A stretch of DNA of 64,000 nt from Larimichthys crocea. Its lineage: Eukaryota > Chordata > Actinopteri > Sciaenidae. Positions 12,886-22,195 of the stretch are shown here, in pieces. A program made the translations under genes and the position numbers. The stretch's first letter is position 1. Each line of letters begins with the position of its first letter. Under the pieces are notes generated by a model, which worked only from the letters and a program-made list of their open reading frames with translations, searched no databases and had not been told where the DNA came from. Location: contig NC_040013.1 of NCBI RefSeq assembly GCF_000972845.2, positions 9,636,061 through 9,700,060 of the forward strand, read 5' to 3'.

Positions 12886-14724
12886 GTTGGTAATGCTAAC
12901 TCTTTCACTGTATGGCTGAACGTTATTTAAAGTGTCAGTTACATTGACGCTGGGCTTACTGAGAGACAGAAGAATCAATTAGTTGACCTTAACTTAAACA
13001 TGACCTTTGTTGCCCATCTGTCTCTGATCAATACTGATCTACATGAGAAGCCTTGGTTGGTGTCGCTGACCCTCTGACAATTCTCCAGACCTTTATTTAC
13101 ACAAGGGAAGGTTTTGCTGAGCATGTATTCTCCTCCTCCAACTCCTCCCTGCTTTAAATTCACACATTTATACTCATTCACAGCCAAACAGTAAAAACAT
13201 GGTAAGTGCCGTATGCAGGATTTCAAACCAAGACGAACTGTCATGAGTCTGATAATTAGTATCACACTATGCATGTCGAGTATGCATGTTTTGTCCCGGT
13301 TTCATATTTGGGATTCCTCTGTATGTCTAATAGATCTTAATCTAGCACCTAAAACTTGTCAAGACAGAATGACTGCAATATCTCATGTCTGGCATGGCAG
13401 ATTGTGAAACTTTGGATTCCTCCATATATACATACATGAGTCTAAGAGCCTGAGTGGTGCCTTTATAAAACCAAAAATACAAGCACTAAACTGTGAGCAA
13501 TGGATTAAACAGTGTGTTATCTCTTCTAGATTAAGCTGTAAACATTAGCCTGTCTGGCTATCTAGCTTACTCCCTACACTACCTAACTAAACAATACTTT
13601 TAATGTTACAATGCATTTTTTACTCGTCATACATAATAGGAATATAATAGGACTAACAAGCTGCACCGCAATACAATAAAACAACAAAAACAGCTGAAAA
13701 ACTTTAAAACTCTATTTGTGCGTCATTTTAGAAACAGGCTAGGATGCTAACTTTGCCTCTGCAACATGTACGCCCCAGTCTTTTAGCACAACATGCATTG
13801 GTAGCCATTAGTATAATATATGTTACGTTGCTATAGGTTTTAAAACGAGTCAGCTGAAAACGTCAGTCATGACACAGCATTTTAACCCAACTCACTGAGC
13901 TTATGCTATCTTAATTAGCCACTTTTGCTACAGTACAGCTGATAAAGTTTACTTGTGACAGTTCAGCCATCAAAATATGGACGCCGCCTAAGAATAAGAA
14001 GCCTGCTTTTCTCTTTTTCTTTTTCTCTGTGAAAAGAATTGAAAGAATTGTGTTACAGTTATTATAACTGCATACATGCTGCGAGAGGAATGAAAACTTG
14101 ACAGGCTTAATAACAGCTACTGAAGCCGGATCAGTCAGTTCATGCTCATGCACAGTATGGTGAGAGTGACTTGCATATGCAGTTTTGAATCACATTGAAT
14201 TATTGGAAACTGAGCTGACATAAAATGCCTCAATCACAATAAAGTTTGATGTATCACTCAGTCAAGTAGTATGATGGCTGTTAAATAGTATTGGTATCTT
14301 TGTCTTGATGATGTTGTGATAGCACTGTTGAAGAGCTGGATTCTCTGCCTCACAGAGCGTCTGACCTCTTTCTCCTTTCCATAATGACTTTAAGTAAATG
14401 ATTTCCACTTAGCTGCTGCCAAGCTGCTGCCCTGCCGCCACAATGGAGATTGATTGGTGTGTGTGCGCATGTGTGCAAGTGTGTGTTTTAGCCATATTCG
14501 TTTTTTCCTTCTAATCTCTTCTAATTGCTCTTTTATCCTCTCAAGGTCTTTACATCCCGTCTTCATACTGACCTACAGTACTGAACAAGAATAGAGATAT
14601 TATTAAATTGAAATGGCTTTTAATTAGATTTATTAATCAGGCAGGTTTTCCTTATACCAGCCCTTTTAGAATTGTGTTGACAAGAGATTATTGCTCAGTA
14701 CTGCATTTAATGCAGTAAGTATAT

Positions 14725-14816
14725 GTATTTTCCATTCCATCAAACTGTAACTCAGAAATACTACTCCAAAGTATTTTCCATTCCATCAAACTGTAACTCA
14801 GAAATACTACTCCAAA
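14725..14816. repeat. 46-bp exact tandem duplication
   Basis: Two head-to-tail copies of a 46-base unit (14725-14770 and 14771-14816), beginning GTATTTTCCATTCCATC, are identical. The unit is ordinary complex sequence, so this is a recent local duplication and not a slippage microsatellite. Confidence 0.95.
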
Positions 14817-15123
14817 TCTAACAAGGAAATACAACTTTCAAAGTTTTTTCAGAGATTTAATGCTTATTTATAAGAGCTTTTGTTTTTTTGCAGGCTGTGC
14901 CACAGTTCCATATATCATACTAATTGCAGGCTGTCCTCAAATAGCCTACAGTGTACTGTTTTTGTAGTAAGTATCAGTAAAATTAAGTCATTAGGTATAG
15001 GAGCCGTCAATCAAACGTCACAAAGAGAAAACGTAGATATTTCTTTCCAAAAATTGTGGATAATTATCTATTGTGGGACATAAGTGTCCACCAACAGCAC
15101 ACTCAAAAAACTGAGGCTGCAGT

Positions 15124-15150
15124 TCCATTTTTTTCCATTTTTTTCCATTT
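15124..15150. repeat. Short TTCCATTTTT tandem repeat
   Basis: There are three near-perfect copies of a ten-base unit in the disc1 intron, probably from replication slippage. Confidence 0.85.
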
Positions 15151-16075
15151 CACACTTGAATACTGCCAAATTAAGTATACTCAAAACTGCCATTATGCAG
15201 ACAAAAATGTGTTGATTTTTGAGAGTACTGTTGATCGACACTGTTGTCCCACAATGAAATGCAAAACAATAGAATCAGTTGTGAATAATAGTGACAGTTT
15301 AAACAAAAAAGCAGAAAAAGGATGAAATAAAAGCATTAAATGTTCGAAAAACATTTTGCTCTCTGAAATATCAGTGACATTTGTGGCAGTGTGATTGATG
15401 TCTAAAGTATTTTATCATGTCATATCATTTTTACTCTTAGAATAAAACATATGTAACCCATATACTACTGTATAAAAACTAATAGAGTAAAAACTGTGGT
15501 GGGCTGACCTCCTGTTAACAAAAAAGAAAGTAAACACACTACTTTTAGAGTACACTTGATGTTGCACTTTGTGTGTGAAACCCTAGTGTCTAGTGTGGAA
15601 CTGGGACACAGCCTCAGACTAACACCTCATACTGTCACTGCACATCTTTGTAGACGATCTTAAAGACGATTTTGGAAACCCAGTAAGTATTAACAAGGCA
15701 TAACAAAGATACATGTTAATCATAAGCTAGTTAATCTCCTTTTTTAGTTTGAAATGAATTCACCTACTTTATTGTTTGTAAAAGCAATTATGACCTTGAG
15801 AGTGTAATACCAGTGCAATATTATTTCCTTATATTGCCCGCTCGGCACAAAGTATCGCGCCTAACAGCACCCATGGGAACGTGCACAATTACCTGCTGCC
15901 TCTCACTCATTATTGCTTAAATAATCATACCAGCACATACATGTGTCTGAATTGAATTTCTAAATAATTTGCTCAGCCTGCAGTCTGCTTTGTTTACTTT
16001 TGGTCTAACAAAATTAACACTAATGTGCATCAGGCATCAACACGTCAGTGCATGTATGTCTGGGATTCTATTATG

Positions 16076-16156
16076 CAAATTGACATGTTGCTCATTTCCC
16101 ATGGGCCATGGGAAATGAGCAACATGTCAATTTGGGAGCCATGGGCCATGGCTCCC
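16076..16156. repeat. Two abutting perfect palindromes
   Basis: The first palindrome (16076-16134) has two 29-base arms that are exact reverse complements around a single central G at 16105. The second (16134-16156) has 11-base perfect arms around a G at 16145 and shares base 16134 with the first. Both have the same core, CCATGGGCCATGG. No terminal repeats or duplicated flanks of a known transposon are apparent. Templated fold-back synthesis or an assembly artefact could each produce this. Confidence 0.95.
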
Positions 16157-18223
16157 TGTTTGTCAAAGGCAGTGGTTACTATGGTAACTATAAGTAATCT
16201 GTATTGTTTACCGTGAGCAAGCAACAGCTTTTGAATAGTCGGAAAGGTTTCCTAGAAGATTTGTGTACAAAGTTGCTAACAAACTGTCACAGCGTCATCC
16301 TGACTGGTAATCTTTTGTTTTCTACCCTGTGGTTGTTTTGATTGTATGAATACTGTCTGGAGTCTGATCTATAGAATCAATCAGCTACACAAACACAGAG
16401 CTCTTATCTGCTAAAGAGGCCCCTAAGCTGGACAAACAAACAGCTCAGTGAGTCTCAGGGTTCCCAGCGTCACATAAGATGATGCCTGAGGACAGACCTG
16501 TGTCAGTGTCCCACACACAAAAACACAATGTTTTCTTTAAGTCTTTTGTCCTGTGGGTTGTGTGAGTCTTACTTAATTCCATAATTGCATCAGGGATGAC
16601 TTGTACATAATGTTGCGCCCCGGGCCTGCTGTTATTGTACACATCTTGTTGGGTGTTACATCATCCAGAGAAGGAGAGCTATTTCAGGACAGAGACACGA
16701 CTTTCAAGTGATTGTTGTGACACTTCTGAGCTGCAGGGAGTTGATATTTCCTACCTGCCAGCTATGAGTCAGAGTTTTACGTGTTCTTTTGTGACAACAC
16801 CGGGTCTGCATGCATGCATGTGTGTGTGCATGTGTGTCTATTTGCTTAAAGTGCGTCTGTGTACTCTTGTGTGTGTGTTTGTGTTCTCTATGCTTGATAA
16901 GTGTGAAGAAACTAGGACACGATGTCTGCAAAGGGGCCTGTTCTAATTATGGCCAGCTCTGCTCTCTGAACACTCGGCCCCACTGCACTCTGCTCCTCAC
17001 ACCAACCTGACATCTCCACCACCCGCCAATACACAGTCAGCCTCACAGCATCCTCAGGTGATCAGCAAATATGTTGTGTACACAGCCCCCCGGTGTGTAT
17101 TGTGTACATTGTGACCTTGGCGGTTACCAAACACAGATTTTGTCAGCCTTGTGTGTTTTTCTCTGCTCTCCTTCCATTCTTCTTGTATCTGGTGGAAACA
17201 GCTTGAAGGATTTAGTGTGAAAGAGATTTAATGAGTCTTGGAAAACTCTGAAGAGCTCCATGTTGAGCTCTGACTCATGGTTATAAGAGCACAATCATCG
17301 TTAAAACTATGATTAAAGAGAGAACAAACGAACTCAACAAGTGTTCTATGATGCTGTATAACAGCAATGATTTAAAGTAGCCTTAATCAATGATATATTG
17401 AAATATTATAGCATACAGCAAACACAATAATAATGCAGGTATTGTTGCACAGTTAACTCTGTAGCACTGTTCAGCATGAAGCACACGCACAAGTGGTTTA
17501 TGGTATGGCTTATTCTCTTAATATATTGTCTTTTGTCGTTGGAAATGCAATATTTTACTGCTGAGATCTTAGCTATCTGTGCAGTTAGGATGACTAATGA
17601 ACCTCATATTGAATAAAAAGATACTGTATAATAATACATCATTACACTTTTCAGTCCATCTGTGAAAAATACATTGATAGCACCAGTAGCTACAATGCCT
17701 CACATCTGCAGTCAACTCTACTGTATGTATAAAAGGAAATGTAGGATCGATTTAGAGCTTGAGTCTAAAAGTCTGTTTCAGTTTTGACCTTTCTTTTTAA
17801 AATCTCACCCCAACTTTATGGAGATGAAACATAAAATTGCTGGCGTACCCCTTTAAGTACTATATTAGGGTAAAGTCATTCTGTATTCACAAAGGGTCCG
17901 CCTTCAGCTTCATTTGTGGCATTAATTAACAACATGACTATTTTTTTCTAATTAAATTTGCATTGGAGGTGTTTGCTGTATCACTTAATACTTGCATGTC
18001 ATCTTGTGCAAAAATTAATCACGCTAATGTTGCTTCAAAACAGCAAAGGCTCCCACAGTGTTTGGCCAGATGATGGCACTTATGTTACTCTGTTGTTAGA
18101 TACTCTACTTTTGTGTTATTCATTTTCTGTATCAGACCCATATATTTGAATCACTGCAGCTGTACTTGTTGATCCTCCCTTCCTTTCTTGACCCATCATC
18201 CTTTGTTTCCTTTTTCCTGTCAG

Positions 18224-18347
18224 GACGGGTGCAGCGAGGCTGAGGCTGCAGACCTGACGGAGCGCTGCGAGCTGATCAGTGACAGACTAATGACCTTGGA
18301 AGATGAATTACAGACGGCTATACTGAACCGGGATCAGGCCCTCACTC
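18224..18347 (+). CDS. disc1: disc1 exon d (C-terminal helix, 124 bp)
   Basis: This exon follows a CTGTCAG acceptor and reads 41 codons plus one base. Its core, A-D-L-T-E-R-C-E-L-I-S-D-R-L-M-T-L-E-D-E, then LQTAI, aligns with the human DISC1 helical segment AELGEKCED...LEDQLHTAI. From published work on the mammalian protein, this region and the next exon form the C-terminal helices that bind Ndel1/Nde1 and ATF4. That function is inferred here from homology. The exon ends in ALT plus a C, which joins AG of the next exon to give Gln, as in human (LIQ-SLRREL). The donor is ATATCCTTT and not GT, so exon end 18347 is set by the U12-type signal and by the alignment. Translation through the intron would add 13 residues and stop at 18386-18388. 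Confidence 0.93.
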
Positions 18348-20339
18348 ATATCCTTTCACTGCTCTCTAAATATACATACATCATATGAACTGCATGCTAA
18401 CTGTGTGTGTGTTCGTGTGTGTGCGTGTGTGTGGTGCTGTCTCTGTCCATCCATCTTAAGGACCTAGTTTTCCTCAAGGCCTTCCAACTCTCAAAAGTAC
18501 ACATCCAAACTACCTTTAGGCTGACTGATGTTCGGTGACTTTACCTTTTGAGGAAGAAAAAAAATCAACCTTTTTTATCTGACATTATGGGTTCATTCAG
18601 GAAGGGAATTGAAGATAAACTGGGATGGGAGGATTTTTCTTGACAGGCTGGACGTGCCATCTGGAAAATGAAATGGTAAAAGTCCAAGCGAGGTTATTAG
18701 AGGGTCCTTGATGCGGGCTGCCAGTCACCACGGGCTGAGATTAAAGTCGGCCGACAGGGCCAATGCGCGGTGGGTAGAGGAATGTCACTGTAATGACTGC
18801 GCTCCCGTCATATCTTAATGTCCATCCTCCTGCTGACCCCTCCCTGCCTTCCCCCTCTCCTCCTCCGTCTGCCCACTTCCACTTGCTGGTATCTGGCTCA
18901 GAGGAAATTACAATATCCATGATAATGACTCAAATGGAACTGTTGAAGCTGATTACAGGTCACAATACATCATTTTCCGCGCTAATTAGAAAGCTGATTG
19001 GAAATAGATTAGTGTGTTTTTCTCGCTCCACTTTTCCACTCTACACTGTGGGCTTATTAAGACAGATAGAAAAGGCAATATTTCAACATGCCGATGAGAA
19101 GAATTTGCCACCTAACCTGCTGTTTTTTAAAATGTATTTATTTATTTTGTGTCACGCTTCATTTCTCTTCTTTGTACATGAGCTGCCAGAAATAATTTTC
19201 TAATCTGATGAAGATGTTTACTTAGTTTTCTGATCCCTAAAGCTGCATGTTCCTAAAGTACATCCTTCAGTCTCAGTTGATGTGGGGCCGGACTGTTTTC
19301 ACATCTGATTAGGGATTCACCCCCTTGCTGTGCTGTCAGGGGTTAGTACAGGCTTCTCCGCTGTTTGCATGATATCAATGCAGCCTGGCAGTCGGAGATA
19401 GACACAGATTGGCCCGCTTCTCTCCACCTTTCTGTTTTTGTGTCCTTACACGTCATTCATTTCAGGCCTTTTGAAGTCAATGCACTCATGCAAAAGTGCT
19501 GTGGACATTTGAGGACACTGAAGATGCAGGACAGTATTGTGGGGTTGCAGAAATTGAACAGAAACTGAACTTGGGATGGCGCCACTGTTGCCATAGTGAC
19601 AGGAAGATCAAACCTCCAGTCTCCAGGGTCTTAATTGAGTCCTTGCTCTCAATATGAGGAGGTGGATGGACGACCACAGAGACTGGAATTGAAAAAGAAG
19701 AGATGGACAGGCAAAATGATCCAAAGCTGCACATAATTCTGAACTACATGGTCCCATTTGGACCATACCTACCTTAAAAGTCTCGTCGAACCCTCTGCAG
19801 TATTCATGAAAAGCTCTTTAAAAGCTGGTTAATTATGAATGAGGACAATCTGTGTCCATTCAGACAGTAAAACGAGCCATCAGGCCCCATCTGCCATCAA
19901 AGCCTCCCTTTGATTTGCCACTTAAGCTGGACACTCACACGATTAATTTGAGTTTCTAAGCAGGTTAAACAATCCTCCCACTGATGACAGCCTCTATCCC
20001 GTTTCATTGATGGTTTATGAATAATTTAACTCAGCAGTGTGTTTGCTTGGGTCCCCATACTGCCACACAGCTTCACAGACGAGATGAGCTCATGAATAGT
20101 GAATCGGATGGGGTTAAATTGGGTATGACTTGATGATCTGTCCCAGTAATCCATTCAGTGGCCAAATTGGAGATTGATGACTTCATCAGGTTATGGGTGT
20201 CCAATCCTGTTACCATTAACCATGGAGGGCCACAAGTGTCACGTTTCCTCTGATATTGTCTGCTGGCATGCTTTTTATATACATTTTAATTCCAACTTTG
20301 TGTCTGCAACATCGAATTCTTCCTTAACTCACACCGCAC
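18348..20339 (+). other. U12-type AT-AC intron of disc1
   Basis: The donor ATATCCTTT (18348-18356) is a perfect match to the minor-spliceosome 5' consensus. The branch site TTCCTTAAC (20320-20328) also matches, and its branch A at 20327 lies 12 bases from the 3' end, within the usual U12 range. The intron ends in AC at 20338-20339. The junction restores a C|AG Gln codon at the position of Gln in human DISC1. No GT donor near the exon end keeps frame and homology. The interior contains complex, repeat-poor stretches at about 18880-19200 and 19790-20120 that could be conserved non-coding elements. Confidence 0.93.
20320..20328 (+). promoter_or_regulatory. U12 branch-point sequence
   Basis: TTCCTTAAC matches the minor-spliceosome branch-point consensus, which pairs with U12 snRNA. 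The presumed branch adenosine is 20327, and the AC 3' splice site follows 12 bases later. Confidence 0.9.
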
Positions 20340-20470
20340 AGTCATTAGAAAAGGAGGTCCAGGAAGTAAAAGCCACTTTACAAACCATGCTCGCACAGCT
20401 CAAAGAGGAGGACGAAGAGGAAGAGGAAGCAAGTGAGTTACAAGATGATGACCTCATGAAAAATGAGACT

Positions 20471-20502
<32 letters not shown>

Positions 20503-20548
20503 GGAGGAAGATGAGGACCAATACTTCAGTGACAGCTGGGGTATTTGA
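20340..20548 (+). CDS. disc1: disc1 terminal exon, acidic C-terminal tail
   Basis: The final coding exon opens with two bases that complete Gln, followed by 68 codons and TGA (20546-20548). The first part, S-L-E-K-E-V-Q-E-V-K-A-T-L-Q-T-M-L-A-Q-L, aligns closely with the human C-terminal helix SLRRELQMVKETLQAMILQL, the reported Ndel1/Nde1 contact region. After that the two proteins diverge. Here the helix runs into two acidic blocks, the second an uninterrupted stretch of 13 glutamates followed by DEDQ, and ends YFSDSWGI. The tail is encoded partly by a GAA/GAG trinucleotide run (about 20470-20510) that may vary in length between individuals. Human DISC1 ends with a different, non-acidic sequence. 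A longer frame beginning at an ATG at 20174 is only the intron reading into this exon. Confidence 0.95.
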
Positions 20549-22195
20549 AATGGATGTTTGTAGTGCTTCATGTCCACTCACACACAGACCGGCTCTCTGA
20601 GAGCCTGACCTCAGCTTTGCAGTAGGAATGACCCCGTATCCATTCACTGTAAAGCTATACTCAAAGGGCTTGACAACCAGCCTCTGTGGTACTGCTGAAG
20701 GTTTCCAATACCGGAGCCTTAGAAAGTCTGTGTATGATTTCATCCAACTTCAAATGAAAAAAAAAAAACATGAACGATTTTGATATAAATGCAAAATATA
20801 AGACACTTTAATGCAAATTGTAGAAGTTCCTCAAATCTTGCCAGCCTAAGTTTAACCAGGTAATGAGTGCCTTAGACCACTGAGCCGACATTGATTATTT
20901 TTCCAATCAAGATGTTTTTGGATGCAGGTTTTCATGTCATGTCTTAGCTGAGCTGAGCTGTAAGCACTAAACTGTAAAAATACCACAATTTTAGGTGATT
21001 ATTTGGTTAATGAAGAGGTTTCACTAGCCAAGTTTCAGAAGTTAGGAATGTTCAGCCTTAACGCGAGACTGTGTAACTTTTGCTGAACAACACACCAAGA
21101 GTGAGTTGGTTGATGACTAAAGTGTTAAAATAACGGAACAGTGATACAAGAAGAGAAGAGTCATACAGTGAGTGAACTAACTCAGTTATACACAGTAATA
21201 TGTATACAGTGTTTGCTAGTATTAGTTAACATTAGCCACCATAAGTTACAGTAAAGCTGTGTCACCAAAATCTGCGTCAGCTGTATCGAATTGATGGTGA
21301 AGGGTGTTACAATGTGATAGATCTTCTTTCAAAATTTACAGTCTCGCTTTATGATTCAGTGACACGAAACATAAAAACATCCAGCCTGAAACCAAACCAC
21401 AAAAAAGAAAAATCACCAATCGCTCACCACAACCACCTGTTTGAATTATCACCAGGACCAAGTGGACAATCTAGACGTCTTTTACTGGTAACAGTCTTGC
21501 ACATAAACTAAAACGTATGTTTCATTTTTAAGTCAGATGGCCACTTCTGTGTGTGTATTTTTGTACGATTGGACTTATATTAAATGTAATTCTGTCCATG
21601 AAATAACTCATTTGTGGTGCTACAGAATGTGAGCTAACTTGAACACTTTATTTTCTGTGTGTGGAATATGCACTTGTAAAGTTTTTTGTTTTTTTCCCCT
21701 CCCTGTCTTAAAGCAGCATATGCTTGTAGAGATGCTCTGTACTTTACAATACATGTGTCACAATAGTAAAATTGTGTCTTGTGCATGTCAGGAATATTGA
21801 AGTATATAATATCCGTGGAAGTGTTTGCAACTGCTGTTTAAAAATCTGCCACTGATTATGTTTTGTTTTTATTTTGTGTCCGCTCAGAATATTTTCTGTT
21901 CATTTCACTGGGTGTCACTTTTTTTGTACTTTCTCCTATTAATCAGTTTTTTAATTTACGGAGCAGCTTGAACTTGCTGTATCATATTTTATATTTATTC
22001 CTTTCAGCATCTCACTAATTACAGCATGTACCATTCAGTCTAATGTTGTGTCCTGCTGTTTTCTTCTTGTATTGAGTTACAGCCCCTCTGGTGTTTTCCC
22101 TCATATAAGATGCACGGGCATGCTGCCAGGCAAGTGAGGACAGTAGTGACATGTAGGAGATATCAATACGGTAATAAAGGTCCTCTAGTGAGGTC
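20549..22195 (+). other. Probable disc1 3' UTR
   Basis: This is the sequence after the disc1 stop. The part from about 21640 to 21960 is T-rich and has the look of a vertebrate 3' UTR. The first canonical AATAAA on this strand is at 22173-22178; an ATTAAA variant occurs earlier at 21579-21584. Either could end the transcript. There is no transcript evidence, so both the end and the continuity are inferred. Confidence 0.4.
22173..22178 (+). terminator. Candidate disc1 polyadenylation signal
   Basis: This is the first AATAAA downstream of the disc1 stop codon, about 1.6 kb away, followed by GT-rich sequence. ATTAAA at 21579-21584 is the main alternative. Confidence 0.35.

Larger units (their letters stand above)
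12886..18223 (+). other. disc1 GT-AG intron, about 5.3 kb
   Basis: The donor is GTTGGT and the acceptor is a pyrimidine tract ending CTGTCAG. The intron contains a 46-bp exact tandem duplication (14725-14816), a short three-unit TTCCATTTTT repeat (15124-15150), the double palindrome at 16076-16156, and TG-rich stretches near 14457-14487 and 16808-16885. No further coding segment is recognised. Confidence 0.85.

Noticed and set aside
16076..16156. microRNA precursor
   Set aside because: The arms are perfectly complementary with a single-base loop, unlike a pre-miRNA, which needs a terminal loop and usually has bulges.
18793..19203. 136-codon open frame on the + strand
   Set aside because: It lies wholly inside the U12 intron, has no recognisable domain and no exon-like splice signals; a long frame by chance in repeat-poor sequence is more likely.
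18348..20341. Conventional GT-AG solution for the last disc1 intron (acceptor CACAG at 20337-20341)
   Set aside because: No GT near the end of exon d gives the right phase, whereas the AT-AC solution restores a conserved Gln and uses perfect U12 signals.
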